Assembly: GCF_000381065.1 (NCBI RefSeq) | Contig: NZ_KB905839.1 | Span: 62,001-126,000, forward strand | Reading direction: 5' to 3' | Origin: Propionispira raffinosivorans DSM 20765 | Lineage (GTDB): Bacteria; Bacillota; Negativicutes; Selenomonadales; Selenomonadaceae | DNA: 64,000 nucleotides | Notes under the pieces: generated by a model | Told to the model about the DNA's origin: nothing | Seen by the model: the letters and a program-made list of their open reading frames with translations, nothing else | Databases searched by the model: none | Program-made: the position numbers and the translations under genes | In this document: in pieces, positions 44,381 through 52,767 of the stretch | How positions within the stretch are numbered: the first letter of the stretch is position 1 | Layout: every line of letters starts with the position of its first letter

Positions 44381-45100
44381 GTGTTTATAGAAGCTAAAAA
44401 TTTAGTTAAAACATATAAAAATCGCAATGCTGTGGATGGGGTTTCTCTGAAAGTCGAAAAAGGTGAAATTGTCGGCTTACTGGGACCAAATGGTGCAGGG
44501 AAAACGACAACATTCTATATGATTGTGGGTCTGGAAAGGCCAAGCAGTGGAGATGTCTATATATCTGATGTCAAAATTACCAATATGCCAATGTATGAAA
44601 GAGCAGTGCAGGGAATCAGCTATTTAGCACAGGAAGCATCCATTTTTCGCAAGCTTACGGTTGAAGAAAATCTCATGGCAATTTTAGAAACGACTAGTTT
44701 ATCCAAAGAAGATCGGCAGAAAAAGATGGATGCACTGCTGGCGGAGTTCCACATTGGGCATGTGCGCAGTCGCAAAGGTACTGAACTTTCTGGTGGAGAA
44801 CGCCGCCGTGTTGAAATTGCTCGGTGTCTGGCGATTGAACCGCACTTTATTTTGCTTGATGAGCCATTTGCTGGTGTTGATCCGATAGCTGTGGCTGATA
44901 TACAAGCAATTATTGAATATCTTCGGCAGCGCGGTATTGGTATTTTGATTACCGATCATAACGTTAGAGAGACACTTAGTATTGTCGATCGGGCTTACAT
45001 TTTAAATGAGGGTAAAATTCTGCTTGAAGGTGACAAAGATACAATAGCCAACAGCGATATTGCCAAAAAATTCTACTTAGGCCATAATTTTACATTATAG
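44381..45100 (+). CDS. lptB: LPS export ABC ATPase LptB
   Basis: Powers LPS extraction. GTG start 44381 preceded by GGAGGAA. 239 aa with Walker [11 protein letters not shown]-loop [18 protein letters not shown], signature [16 protein letters not shown], Walker [14 protein letters not shown] and H-loop [10 protein letters not shown]. Placed after lptA and before the permease, the standard lpt order. Confidence 0.96.
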   Translation: MFIEAKNLVKTYKNRNAVDGVSLKVEKGEIVGLLGPNGAGKTTTFYMIVGLERPSSGDVYISDVKITNMPMYERAVQGISYLAQEASIFRKLTVEENLMAILETTSLSKEDRQKKMDALLAEFHIGHVRSRKGTELSGGERRRVEIARCLAIEPHFILLDEPFAGVDPIAVADIQAIIEYLRQRGIGILITDHNVRETLSIVDRAYILNEGKILLEGDKDTIANSDIAKKFYLGHNFTL

Positions 45101-45110
45101 GAGAAATGCA

Positions 45111-46196
45111 ATGCGAATTTTAGACAAATATATTATACGAGAAGTTTTCCTTACCTTTATATTCGGCATATTTGCATTCTCCGCTGTTTTTGTTGGCTCA
45201 GGAACTTTATTCCGAATTGCTCAATATATGACAGATTATGGAGCATCCTTTACGGCAGTATTGCGGCTGTTTATTTTTAGTTTGCCAAGCATTATTGTTT
45301 TAACATTTCCTATGTCAATGCTATTGGCTACATTACTTACATTTGGTAAATTATCAGGGTCAAGTGAACTTACCGCGATGAAATCTTGTGGTATTAGTTT
45401 TTCACGAATTGCAATGCCTGTGATTATGATTGCATTTTTTGTCAGTGTTTTTGCAATTGCCTTTAGTGAGTTTGTTGTTCCAAAAGCAAACGAATCTTAT
45501 AATAATATTGTGCGTTATGAAATTCAGGGAAATACTTCGCCAAAATCACAGGATCATATTATAGTGAAAGAGATAAAAGATAATAATATCCAACGGCTTG
45601 TTTATGCACGGCGTTATGATGCAGAAACAAATTCTATGCAGGGCGTATCCGTGCAAGAGTTTGAAAAAGAAGTTCTTGTCCATGTGGAAAATGCGGAATA
45701 CGCTACATGGGAATCGGATCATTGGACTATGTATAATGGAATGTTGTACGATTTTTCTGGTGGAGAAACAGAACGAACGATTCGGTTTGATAAACAAAAT
45801 TTGCCAATTATGCAAGATCCAAAAGCGTTGGTACGAGAACAAAAAAAACCGGAAGAACTTACCATGAAAGAACTGCGGGCGCAGATTAACATTATGAAAT
45901 CGCAGTATGTAGATACGAAAAAACTTGAAACAGAATTGTACCAGCGAATCACAATTCCCATGGCAAGTCTGGTTTTTGCTTTGATTGGCATGCCATTGGG
46001 GCTGCAGCCGAACCGGACTAGTTCCTCCATTGGTTTTGGACTTAGTATCATCATTATTTTTGTTTACTATAGTATAATGACATTATCGAGTGCGCTTGGG
46101 CAAGGCGGCATACTGTCACCAGCTTATGCCGTTTGGATTCCAAATTTGATCGGGTTCATTGCTGGAGTGATATTATTGCGCAAAGCAGCGAAGTAA
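45111..46196 (+). CDS. LPS export permease of the LptF/LptG (YjgP/YjgQ) family
   Basis: Inner-membrane permease of the LptB2FG complex. 361 aa: three helices at the N terminus (EVFLTFIFGIFAFSAVFVGS, IFSLPSIIVLTFPMSMLLAT), a periplasmic jellyroll at about 130-260, three helices at the C terminus (MASLVFALIGMPLGLQPNRT, ending GFIAGVILLRKAAK). Only one such gene is visible although LptB normally works with two different permeases. It may form a homodimer, or the second gene lies elsewhere. Confidence 0.92.
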   Translation: MRILDKYIIREVFLTFIFGIFAFSAVFVGSGTLFRIAQYMTDYGASFTAVLRLFIFSLPSIIVLTFPMSMLLATLLTFGKLSGSSELTAMKSCGISFSRIAMPVIMIAFFVSVFAIAFSEFVVPKANESYNNIVRYEIQGNTSPKSQDHIIVKEIKDNNIQRLVYARRYDAETNSMQGVSVQEFEKEVLVHVENAEYATWESDHWTMYNGMLYDFSGGETERTIRFDKQNLPIMQDPKALVREQKKPEELTMKELRAQINIMKSQYVDTKKLETELYQRITIPMASLVFALIGMPLGLQPNRTSSSIGFGLSIIIIFVYYSIMTLSSALGQGGILSPAYAVWIPNLIGFIAGVILLRKAAK

Positions 46197-46229
46197 TAGA
46201 TTTTAATTTTATTAGGGATGTGACACCTT

Positions 46230-47447
46230 ATGTATGGAATCGTTCTTATCATAGTTCTTGTGATTACGGGTGGTGCGATTGCTTTTATTGGTGATCGGTT
46301 AGGGACAAAAGTCGGCAAAAAAAAATTGTCGATTTTTGGGCTGCGCCCGAGACATACATCGATTATTGTAACGATTATTACGGGGATTTTGATTACAACA
46401 TTGACATTTGGTATTATGGCTGCGGTGTCGAAAGATGTACGGACGGCATTATTCGGTATGGAAAAACTCAATCGGCAAATTAAAGAAACGCAGACGAATC
46501 TCACGGTGGTCACGGATGAACTTGCGGCGGCGAATATGGAACAAGAAAAAACGAATAAAGATTTGGTGAAAACACAAAACGAAGTGAGTGCATTAAAAAC
46601 AATCCAAGTGGAACTGGAAAGCCGTAATATGGCATTAGAAGTCAATAATCGAAACCTTGAAGCTGGGAATGCCCAGCTTGTTTTGCACAATGATGATTTA
46701 ATGGCACAAAACAGCACTTTAGGTGATCAAAATACCAGTCTCATGCAAGCTAATAGTTCATTGAATGAAGAGAATAACATATTGGCTGTGCGAAGTGCCG
46801 AATTTCGCCAAGGTCTGCAATTTGTTCGTCAAGGTGATATTATTTATCGGGCCGGAGAAATTATTGCCAGTGGTGTGGTGGATGTCGCAAACAATGACAA
46901 AACGATCAATGCTGATCTTACGAGCCTTGTCTATCTGGCTAACCGGAATATTACCCAGCGCATGGGAGCTAAGAGCCCGATAGAAGGGGTTTGGATTTCG
47001 CAAAAGGAATTTGATGAAGCCTTTAATACGATAAAAAATGCCAGGCAAAATACAGTTATTCGTATTGTAGCTGCTGGTAATATTGTCTATGGTGAACCAG
47101 TTCGGGCTAATATACAGATTTATAAAAACAGTCTTATTTATCATGAAAATGATTATGTTTTTGCTGAAAAATTCAGTGTAAAAGGACAAAGTGCGGATGA
47201 AGCAGAACGCACGGTTGTTGAATTTCTAAAGCATGTCAACATTTCGGCTATTAAAAAAGGTATTCTGTCCGATCCGATTAAAGGTTCCGTAGGTGTTATG
47301 ACGGGATCACAATTTTATGATATTATTAACAGCATCGATCCGATACGCGGCGATATTTTGCTTACTGCCTATGCTCAATCAGATACCAATGCACTGGGGC
47401 CGCTTAAGTTACGGATAAAGGTAGAAGAAATTTTGGGGCAAAAATGA
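46230..47447 (+). CDS. DUF3084 membrane-anchored coiled-coil protein
   Basis: 405 aa. Two N-terminal membrane helices (YGIVLIIVLVITGGAIAFIG and IIVTIITGILITTLTFGIMA) flank GDRLGTKVGKKKLSIFGLRP, a conserved DUF3084 stretch. A long coiled coil (about 75-185) has heptads such as LEVNNRNLEAGNAQLVLHND, followed by an alpha/beta periplasmic or cytosolic domain (about 185-405; RQGDIIYRAGEIIASGVVDV, RIVAAGNIVYGEPVRANIQI). Function not established. Placement right after the LPS permease suggests an accessory role at the inner membrane. Confidence 0.8.
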   Translation: MYGIVLIIVLVITGGAIAFIGDRLGTKVGKKKLSIFGLRPRHTSIIVTIITGILITTLTFGIMAAVSKDVRTALFGMEKLNRQIKETQTNLTVVTDELAAANMEQEKTNKDLVKTQNEVSALKTIQVELESRNMALEVNNRNLEAGNAQLVLHNDDLMAQNSTLGDQNTSLMQANSSLNEENNILAVRSAEFRQGLQFVRQGDIIYRAGEIIASGVVDVANNDKTINADLTSLVYLANRNITQRMGAKSPIEGVWISQKEFDEAFNTIKNARQNTVIRIVAAGNIVYGEPVRANIQIYKNSLIYHENDYVFAEKFSVKGQSADEAERTVVEFLKHVNISAIKKGILSDPIKGSVGVMTGSQFYDIINSIDPIRGDILLTAYAQSDTNALGPLKLRIKVEEILGQK

Positions 47448-47469
47448 AAAAAATAGTCAGGTGATTGAA

Positions 47470-47871
47470 ATGCAAAAGACAATACTATCCATTGATCCGG
47501 GACGTGAAAAATGCGGGGTCGCGGTTGTTTCGCGCTCCGGCATATTAATTAAGCAGGTAGTGGCGACAATAAATCTCCTGACAGAAATCGGAAAACTGTG
47601 CGATTGTTATCCGGTTGATCTGATTATCATGGGAAATGGCACGACCAGTAAAGCGGCACAGTTTCAAATCAAAGCCGCTTTTCCTGATATGCCCCTGCAA
47701 ATTTGTGAGGAATATCGCACCACCGATGCGGCAAAAATTCGTTACTGGCAGGAAAACCCTCCGAGCGGCTGGAGGCGCTTACTGCCAACGACGATGCAGG
47801 TACCGCCAGATCCAGTGGATGATTATGCTGCCGTGATTTTAGCCGAACGATATTTTATTAAGAATTCGTAA
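47470..47871 (+). CDS. YqgF/RuvC-fold nuclease-like protein
   Basis: 133 aa with RNase H-like fold. ATG 47470 has AGGTGA just before it. First-strand Asp in TILSIDPGREKCGVAVVSRS, then VDLIIMGNGTTSKAAQFQIK, a Glu in QICEEYRTTDAAKIRYWQEN and a late Asp in PPDPVDDYAAVILAERYF; these fit the acidic residues of YqgF/RuvC-type enzymes. Shares the DUF3084 operon (22 bp apart). Differs from the housekeeping YqgF in its C-terminal half, so a specific role is unknown. Confidence 0.75.
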   Translation: MQKTILSIDPGREKCGVAVVSRSGILIKQVVATINLLTEIGKLCDCYPVDLIIMGNGTTSKAAQFQIKAAFPDMPLQICEEYRTTDAAKIRYWQENPPSGWRRLLPTTMQVPPDPVDDYAAVILAERYFIKNS

Positions 47872-47900
47872 AATTTTTGTAAAATTTTTCATAATATTTG

Positions 47901-47929
47901 TTGCAATCATCAACGGAATATGCTATTAT
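47901..47929 (+). promoter_or_regulatory. Sigma-A promoter of the first OmpM gene
   Basis: TTGCAA (47901-47906), 17 nt, TATTAT (47924-47929), preceded by an A/T-rich stretch with two GTAAAATTTTT repeats that could act as an UP element. The box spacing is the same as for the second OmpM gene. Confidence 0.7.
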
Positions 47930-47936
47930 AAAAAAG

Positions 47937-48053
47937 GACTTGAGATTGGATGAAGAGGAAAGGCCTAGATGAGGAAACGTGGATACTCAGCGAACGGTTA
48001 TTCTTCCTAAAAAAATCGATAGTTCGAAAATAAATTTTAGGGGGATTTTTCAA
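47937..48053 (+). promoter_or_regulatory. Structured 5' leader of OmpM gene 1
   Basis: About 117-nt untranslated leader sharing ATGAGGAAACG, ACTCAGCGAA and AATAAATTTTAGG with the leader at 49586-49698. Nested pairing is possible in both: inner TGAG/CTCA (47970-47973 / 47986-47989) and outer GAAGA/TCTTC (47952-47956 / 48002-48006). AGGGGGA (48039-48045) is the ribosome site. Confidence 0.55.
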
Positions 48054-49346
48054 ATGAAAAAAACATTAATCACAGCAATTACTACTGCATTAGTAGTAGG
48101 CGCAGCAAGCACAACTTTTGCTGCAGCAAATCCTTTCAGCGACGTTCCATCTGACCATTGGTCTTATGACGCTGTTAGTCAATTAGCAAAAGATGGTGTT
48201 ATCGATGGTTACGGCGACGGAACATATCGTGGCGACCAGAAAATCACTCGTTATGAAATGGCTCAAATGGTAGCAAAAGCAATGGCTAAATCGGATGTTT
48301 CCGCTGCTGATAAAGCAATGATCGACAAATTAGCTGCTGAATATGCTGATGAATTGAACAACCTTGGCGTACGTGTATCAAACCTTGAAAAGAAATCCGA
48401 TAACGTTAAATTCACTGGTTTAATGCGTTTGGATGCTAAAAGATATAATGATACTGCTGTTCATAATGATGATACAGTTGGAACTGGCTTACTCCGTTTA
48501 GATATCAATGCAGCTGTAAATGATAACTGGGCTGTAAAAGCACGTTTAGATGGTCAGACTAGCTTAAACAATGATAAAGGCGATGCTAATGGTGACGATA
48601 AAGTTACTGTTAAGAGAATTTATGCAGAAGGTCCTTTGTTCGGCGCAGATACTAAAGTTGGTAAATTTGGTGCTTTTGACAACGAAAGTTTAACCAATGG
48701 TGGTTTAATCATCGATACGGACTTAACTGGTGCTGAATTTATATTTGGCAATGCCTTAAAAACAAAAGTAACATATGGTCGTTTAGATACAGAAGATATC
48801 GCTAATATTGGTTATTCTACATCTGCTGCTGATTATGCTGCTATCCAGTTTGGTTATACTGCAGGCAAAGTAGCTTTGGGTGCAGGTTATACACATCTTA
48901 AAGATAATGCTAACGGTAATACCACTGGATTTACAAACAATTATGGTGATGACAAAGTTGGAATCTGGAATGTTGGTTTTGACTATGCATTAAGCAAAGA
49001 TTTTACTATCGGCGGCGAATATGCAAGCAGTGACGCTGATGCTAAAAACGTTGGTTATAACAGCGATGAAGAAAAGGCTTATTCTGCACAGTTAACATAC
49101 AAAGGTGCTAAATCCGATGTTGCTGGTTCTTATGGCTTATGGGCTGCTTACCGTTCAATCGGTGAATTAGCTACAATTGCTCCAACATATGATGGTGCTG
49201 AAGCTGGTCTTAAAGGTTATGAACTTGGTGTAAATTACATGCTTGATAAAAATATCATGACTAAAGTAGTTTATTTTGATGGTAGCGAAATTACTTCCGA
49301 TACAGATATCAAAAAAGTATTCGGTCGTCTTGAATTCGCATTCTAA
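48054..49346 (+). CDS. SLH-domain outer-membrane porin, OmpM/Mep45 type (copy 1)
   Basis: Major outer-membrane protein that ties the outer membrane to peptidoglycan. ATG 48054 follows AGGGGGA; the frame start at 47979 lies inside the leader. 430 aa: signal peptide to AAAN, one SLH domain (about 25-75; NPFSDVPSDHWSYDAVSQLA, GYGDGTYRGDQKITRYEMAQ) that binds cadaverine-modified peptidoglycan in Selenomonas, and a helical stalk (about 80-125; ADELNNLGVRVSNLEKKSDN). A porin barrel (about 125-430) ends VFGRLEFAF with terminal Phe. Strong promoter and terminator imply high expression. Confidence 0.93.
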   Translation: MKKTLITAITTALVVGAASTTFAAANPFSDVPSDHWSYDAVSQLAKDGVIDGYGDGTYRGDQKITRYEMAQMVAKAMAKSDVSAADKAMIDKLAAEYADELNNLGVRVSNLEKKSDNVKFTGLMRLDAKRYNDTAVHNDDTVGTGLLRLDINAAVNDNWAVKARLDGQTSLNNDKGDANGDDKVTVKRIYAEGPLFGADTKVGKFGAFDNESLTNGGLIIDTDLTGAEFIFGNALKTKVTYGRLDTEDIANIGYSTSAADYAAIQFGYTAGKVALGAGYTHLKDNANGNTTGFTNNYGDDKVGIWNVGFDYALSKDFTIGGEYASSDADAKNVGYNSDEEKAYSAQLTYKGAKSDVAGSYGLWAAYRSIGELATIAPTYDGAEAGLKGYELGVNYMLDKNIMTKVVYFDGSEITSDTDIKKVFGRLEFAF

Positions 49347-49362
49347 TTTGAGATACAATATC

Positions 49363-49396
49363 AAAAAGGCTCTCACTTCGGTGAGAGCCTTTTTTT
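49363..49396 (+). terminator. Rho-independent terminator after OmpM gene 1
   Basis: AAAAAGGCTCTCAC (49363-49376), TTCG tetraloop, GTGAGAGCC and seven T. Very strong, perfect stem. Confidence 0.92.
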
Positions 49397-49549
49397 ACGT
49401 CAAATACCATCTATAAAATGCATTAAAGAAATATAATGCAACTTATATAGATAAATTGAGCATAAAAGATGTGCATTGGATAAAACAACCCTAAATAGGG
49501 TGATTATATTGATTTTTGGTTAAATTTATGTAAATTTTGGGTGTACAGC

Positions 49550-49578
49550 TTGTAATTAACAACTTTACATGCTATCAT
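49550..49578 (+). promoter_or_regulatory. Sigma-A promoter of the second OmpM gene
   Basis: TTGTAA (49550-49555), 17 nt, TATCAT (49573-49578). Same geometry as the promoter of copy 1. Confidence 0.65.
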
Positions 49579-49585
49579 AAAAAAG

Positions 49586-49698
49586 AATTTGAGATTCATT
49601 GGAAGAAAACAGCAATGAGGAAACGAGGAAACTCAGCGAATTGTTCTTCTTTCTAAAAATTTAGAATTCATCAATAAATTTTAGGAGGACTTATTTTT
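49586..49698 (+). promoter_or_regulatory. Structured 5' leader of OmpM gene 2
   Basis: About 113 nt. Shares conserved blocks with the leader of gene 1. Inner helix TGAG (49616-49619) / CTCA (49632-49635); outer helix GAAGAA (49602-49607) / TTCTTC (49644-49649). AGGAGG at 49683-49688 is the ribosome site. Confidence 0.55.
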
Positions 49699-51021
49699 AT
49701 GAAAAAAACTCTAATCACAGCGATCACAACTGCATTAGTAGTAGGTGCTGCCAGCACAACGTTTGCTGCTGCCAATCCTTTCAGCGATGTTCCAACAGAC
49801 CATTGGTCTTATGATGCTGTCAGCAAATTAGCAAAAGACGGTGTTATTGAAGGTTATGGCGACGGATCATTCCGTGGCGATCAGAAAATCACTCGCTATG
49901 AAATGGCTCAAATGGTAGCAAAAGCAATGACTAAATCGGATGTTTCTGCTGCTGATAAAGCAATGATTGACAAATTGTCAGCTGAATATGCCGATGAATT
50001 AAACAACCTTGGTGTTCGTGTGACAAACCTCGAAAAAAAATCCGATAACGTTAAATTCAATGGTTTAATGCGTTTGGAAGGTGTACGTTATAATAAAGCT
50101 TATAAAGGTAATGATGATATCGCGGGTACCGGCTTGCTTCGTTTAGAAATCAATGCCGCTGTCAATGATGATTGGTTAGTAAGAGCCCGTTTAGATGGAC
50201 AAACTAGTTTGAATAATGATAATGGTACAATTGGCACATCGACTGGTAAAGACCAGGTTACTACCAAAAGAATTTTTGCTCAGGGACCATTATTTGGTGC
50301 AACAGCAAAAATTGGTAAATTTGGCACATTCGATAATGCTGCATTAACCAATGGTGGTCTTATTATCGATAAAGAACTTACTGGGGCAGAATTTGCTTTT
50401 GGTAAAGCGGTAAAAACTACATTGACTTATGGTCGTATTGCAAACGGGAGCATTCTTGGTATAGTTGGTTCAAAAGCTGGTCAGGTTGCGGATTATGCAT
50501 CGGCACAATTCAGCTATGCACCGACAAAAGCCTTAACCGTAGTAGCTGGTTATAATTATTTGAGTGATGATGGTTTCACAAATGTTAAATATGCCGGAAA
50601 ATCCATAGGTGATAATTATGGTTTCTGGAATGCTGGTTTTGATTATAAACTCACAAAAGATTTCACTTTTGGCGGTGTTTATGTAAAAAGTGATGCCGAA
50701 ACAAATAATGCAACGATTAATTCCATTCAAGCCGATAGTAGTGAAGCTAAATCTTATTCTATACAGTTAACATACAAAGGCGTAAAAGCCAGCGTTCCTG
50801 GTTCTTATGGTCTCTGGGCTGCTTATCGTCAGCTTGGTTCATTTGCAACCATCAATACGACTTTTAATGGTGCTGAAACTGGCACAAAAGGGTATGAACT
50901 AGGCGCAATGTATATGCTTGATAAAAATATTTTATCCAAAACAGTTTACTATGATGGTGAAAATATCACGGGTGGTAAAGATATTAAAAAAGTATTCGAA
51001 CGTCTTGAATTCGCGTTTTAA
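49699..51021 (+). CDS. SLH-domain outer-membrane porin, OmpM/Mep45 type (copy 2)
   Basis: 440 aa, close paralogue of the 48054 gene. The signal peptide and SLH domain are almost identical (FSDVPTDHWSYDAVSKLAKD, GYGDGSFRGDQKITRYEMAQ), the stalk is conserved, and the barrel diverges in its loops (about residues 150-165, 205-260 and 335-355). Ends VFERLEFAF. The pattern is that of tandem duplication with loop diversification, as seen for surface porins. Own promoter, leader and UUCG-loop terminator. Confidence 0.93.
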   Translation: MKKTLITAITTALVVGAASTTFAAANPFSDVPTDHWSYDAVSKLAKDGVIEGYGDGSFRGDQKITRYEMAQMVAKAMTKSDVSAADKAMIDKLSAEYADELNNLGVRVTNLEKKSDNVKFNGLMRLEGVRYNKAYKGNDDIAGTGLLRLEINAAVNDDWLVRARLDGQTSLNNDNGTIGTSTGKDQVTTKRIFAQGPLFGATAKIGKFGTFDNAALTNGGLIIDKELTGAEFAFGKAVKTTLTYGRIANGSILGIVGSKAGQVADYASAQFSYAPTKALTVVAGYNYLSDDGFTNVKYAGKSIGDNYGFWNAGFDYKLTKDFTFGGVYVKSDAETNNATINSIQADSSEAKSYSIQLTYKGVKASVPGSYGLWAAYRQLGSFATINTTFNGAETGTKGYELGAMYMLDKNILSKTVYYDGENITGGKDIKKVFERLEFAF

Positions 51022-51055
51022 TTTTAAATTATATAATTTGCTATTTATAGCAGAC

Positions 51056-51089
51056 AAAAAGAGCTTTTGCTTCGGCAAAGGCTCTTTTT
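51056..51089 (+). terminator. Rho-independent terminator after OmpM gene 2
   Basis: AAAAAGAGCTTTTGC (51056-51070), TTCG tetraloop, GCAAAGGCTCTTTTT; 15-bp stem with one G-U. Confidence 0.92.
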
Positions 51090-51207
51090 GATATGCTATA
51101 AATTTGATTCATCCTAGAATGAGCTCGATTAAAAGGGTTTTTCTTTTTCATCGCGAATCTGTAAAAGAGTCAACAAAAAATGTATTTATTCAAAGTGAGG
51201 GGATCGT

Positions 51208-51654
51208 ATGAATTTTAAGAAAATACTTATTGCATCAATTTTGGTGTTAAGCCTGACTTGTACGGCAGCGATCAATTCAACGCAGGCTTTTAGTCTGGGC
51301 AGCCTGGGGGGCATCATAAAAGCTGGTGGGATTGCTGTATTGGTTGATACCTTTTCTGGGCAGTTGAATAGTTTCATTAATACGCTTACCGCAAAAAATG
51401 GTGTTAGCTCAGATTATGCAACAAAAGTCGTACCAGTTATTACCGTGGGCAATGGAACTTATGCTGGAGCAGCACAGGTTACCGGACCGCAGGATTTAGT
51501 TGATCAAACAAAAGCGGTTTTGCAGCTTGAAGGAGATTTTAGTGGGGATCGTTTCCGGATCAAGGCGTTGATTCCAATCAACACGAAAACCGCTACGAAC
51601 TTTTCGCGTGTTCAGGGAGTTGGGGTATCTGCACAAATCGATGTAAAAATATAA
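51208..51654 (+). CDS. Small exported protein of unknown function
   Basis: 148 aa, not recognised. ATG 51208 preceded by GAGGGGAT. Signal peptide MNFKKILIASILVLSLTCTA to about STQAFS. The mature part begins with a Gly-rich hydrophobic stretch (LGSLGGIIKAGGIAVLVDTF) and continues as a likely alpha-beta fold (VVPVITVGNGTYAGAAQVTG, QTKAVLQLEGDF, FRIKALIPINTKT, GVGVSAQIDVKI). No lipobox. Transcribed with the next gene (31-bp gap), between the porins and lptD, which suggests a periplasmic envelope role. Confidence 0.6.
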   Translation: MNFKKILIASILVLSLTCTAAINSTQAFSLGSLGGIIKAGGIAVLVDTFSGQLNSFINTLTAKNGVSSDYATKVVPVITVGNGTYAGAAQVTGPQDLVDQTKAVLQLEGDFSGDRFRIKALIPINTKTATNFSRVQGVGVSAQIDVKI

Positions 51655-51685
51655 CTAGAAAAATAATAGGAGGTTTTAAAAAAAT

Positions 51686-52612
51686 ATGATGAAATTTCGT
51701 AAAATTACATCCTTACTGCTGGCAGGAATGTTCTTCTTTTCGACTGTAATGGTATCCGCACAGGAGATCGACAATACAGTACAAGGCAAACTCGTGGCAA
51801 TCGAAAATGGCATGTACGGGCATACACAAACAGGTGCATTGTTGGAACGAACCAATAAATTAGAAAAAGACTATTTGGGAATGCATCCTACTGGTACAAT
51901 GATTAGCCGTATTGATAATCTATATAACATTCTGTACGATAATACGTCTGCGCCATCGGCTATAACACAATTGAATGCTATTGAATGGGCTGTCACACAT
52001 GAAGTTACGATGAACTCCATCCAGGCAAGAAGCGAGCAACTGGAAACAGTTATTGAAGGCGGACCAAAAGAAGGTACCTTGAAAAAACGTATAGCGAAGC
52101 TAGGAGAACTGGCTTTTGGGGGAGTGAAAATTCCTCTGGTGCAGACCAGTATTCCAACCGATACATTGGTGAAAATAGCGCTTGTGACACCAATTAAAAG
52201 TCAGGAACTCAAAGTTGGTGATACAATAAAATATCAGGTAGCGGAAGATGTTATGATCAATGGAACTTTGGTTTTTGCCAAAGGTGCACCGGGAATAGGA
52301 ACTGTCAATAAAGTGACACAGGCACGCAATTTTGGTCGTGATGCGAAAGTCGAAATTGGTTTTGATCAGACGACCGCGATTGATGGCAGCACCGTAACGA
52401 CATTTCTGGGCGAAAAAGCCAAACAAGAAATGAAATCCGTTGCTATGGCAGCAGGTGCAACGGTTGCGGGCATGGTTCTTTTAGGACCAATTGGCGTGGT
52501 GACAGGTGCTTTTATTAATGGTAAAAACATTAATATTGAAGCTGGTACGGAGCTGTATATCCAAACAAAAGAGGATACAACTGTCTTTGGTATTCAAGCT
52601 GCTGCCAAATAA
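51686..52612 (+). CDS. Exported protein with three G-x-L-x-x-R-x-x-x-L-E-type repeats and a C-terminal beta domain
   Basis: 308 aa. Signal peptide to about VSAQE. The N-terminal half holds three related units: YGHTQTGALLERTNKLEKDY (about residue 47), MHPTGTMISRIDNLYNILYD (about 70) and GPKEGTLKKRIAKLGELAFG (about 128). The C-terminal half (about 165-308) is beta-rich (GDTIKYQVAEDVMINGTLVF, KGAPGIGTVNKVTQARNFGR, TTAIDGSTVTTFLGEKA), then a Gly/Ala/Val segment (AAGATVAGMVLLGPIGVVTG) and a final strand. The beta part resembles a domain seen in various exported proteins, but I cannot name it. AGGAGG upstream. Confidence 0.6.
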   Translation: MMKFRKITSLLLAGMFFFSTVMVSAQEIDNTVQGKLVAIENGMYGHTQTGALLERTNKLEKDYLGMHPTGTMISRIDNLYNILYDNTSAPSAITQLNAIEWAVTHEVTMNSIQARSEQLETVIEGGPKEGTLKKRIAKLGELAFGGVKIPLVQTSIPTDTLVKIALVTPIKSQELKVGDTIKYQVAEDVMINGTLVFAKGAPGIGTVNKVTQARNFGRDAKVEIGFDQTTAIDGSTVTTFLGEKAKQEMKSVAMAAGATVAGMVLLGPIGVVTGAFINGKNINIEAGTELYIQTKEDTTVFGIQAAAK

Positions 52613-52630
52613 ATTTTATATGGGAAAAAC

Positions 52631-52662
52631 AAGACAGTCAAAAAAGGCTGTCTTTTTTTTTG
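52631..52662 (+). terminator. Rho-independent terminator before lptD
   Basis: AAGACAG (52631-52637) and CTGTCTT (52648-52654) followed by further T (eight or more in total). Ends the two-gene unit 51208-52612. Confidence 0.8.
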
Positions 52663-52767
52663 TTATTTGATACAATATAAGGGAGTATCATAAGAGCAGG
52701 TATTTATGAATGGATGTCGAACATAAATTAAGTTAGAGATTCTGACGGATATAGACAGGAGAACGTA

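Larger units (their letters stand above)
49347..49698 (+). other. Intergenic region between the OmpM genes
   Basis: 352 bp with no gene. Contains the terminator of OmpM gene 1, a TGCATTA/TAATGCA inverted repeat (about 49418-49439), a palindrome ACCCTAAATAGGGT at 49488-49501 about 49 bp before the -35 box, the promoter of OmpM gene 2 and its leader. Confidence 0.7.

Noticed and set aside
46124-46717. Minus-strand open frame of 197 codons
   Set aside because: Antisense to the DUF3084 gene with no start signal.
47937-48053. Hammerhead-ribozyme or riboswitch reading of the OmpM leader
   Set aside because: GAGGAAACG blocks recall ribozyme cores, but the CUGAUGA...GAAA arrangement is not met and no known riboswitch motif is seen; left as an unnamed structured leader.
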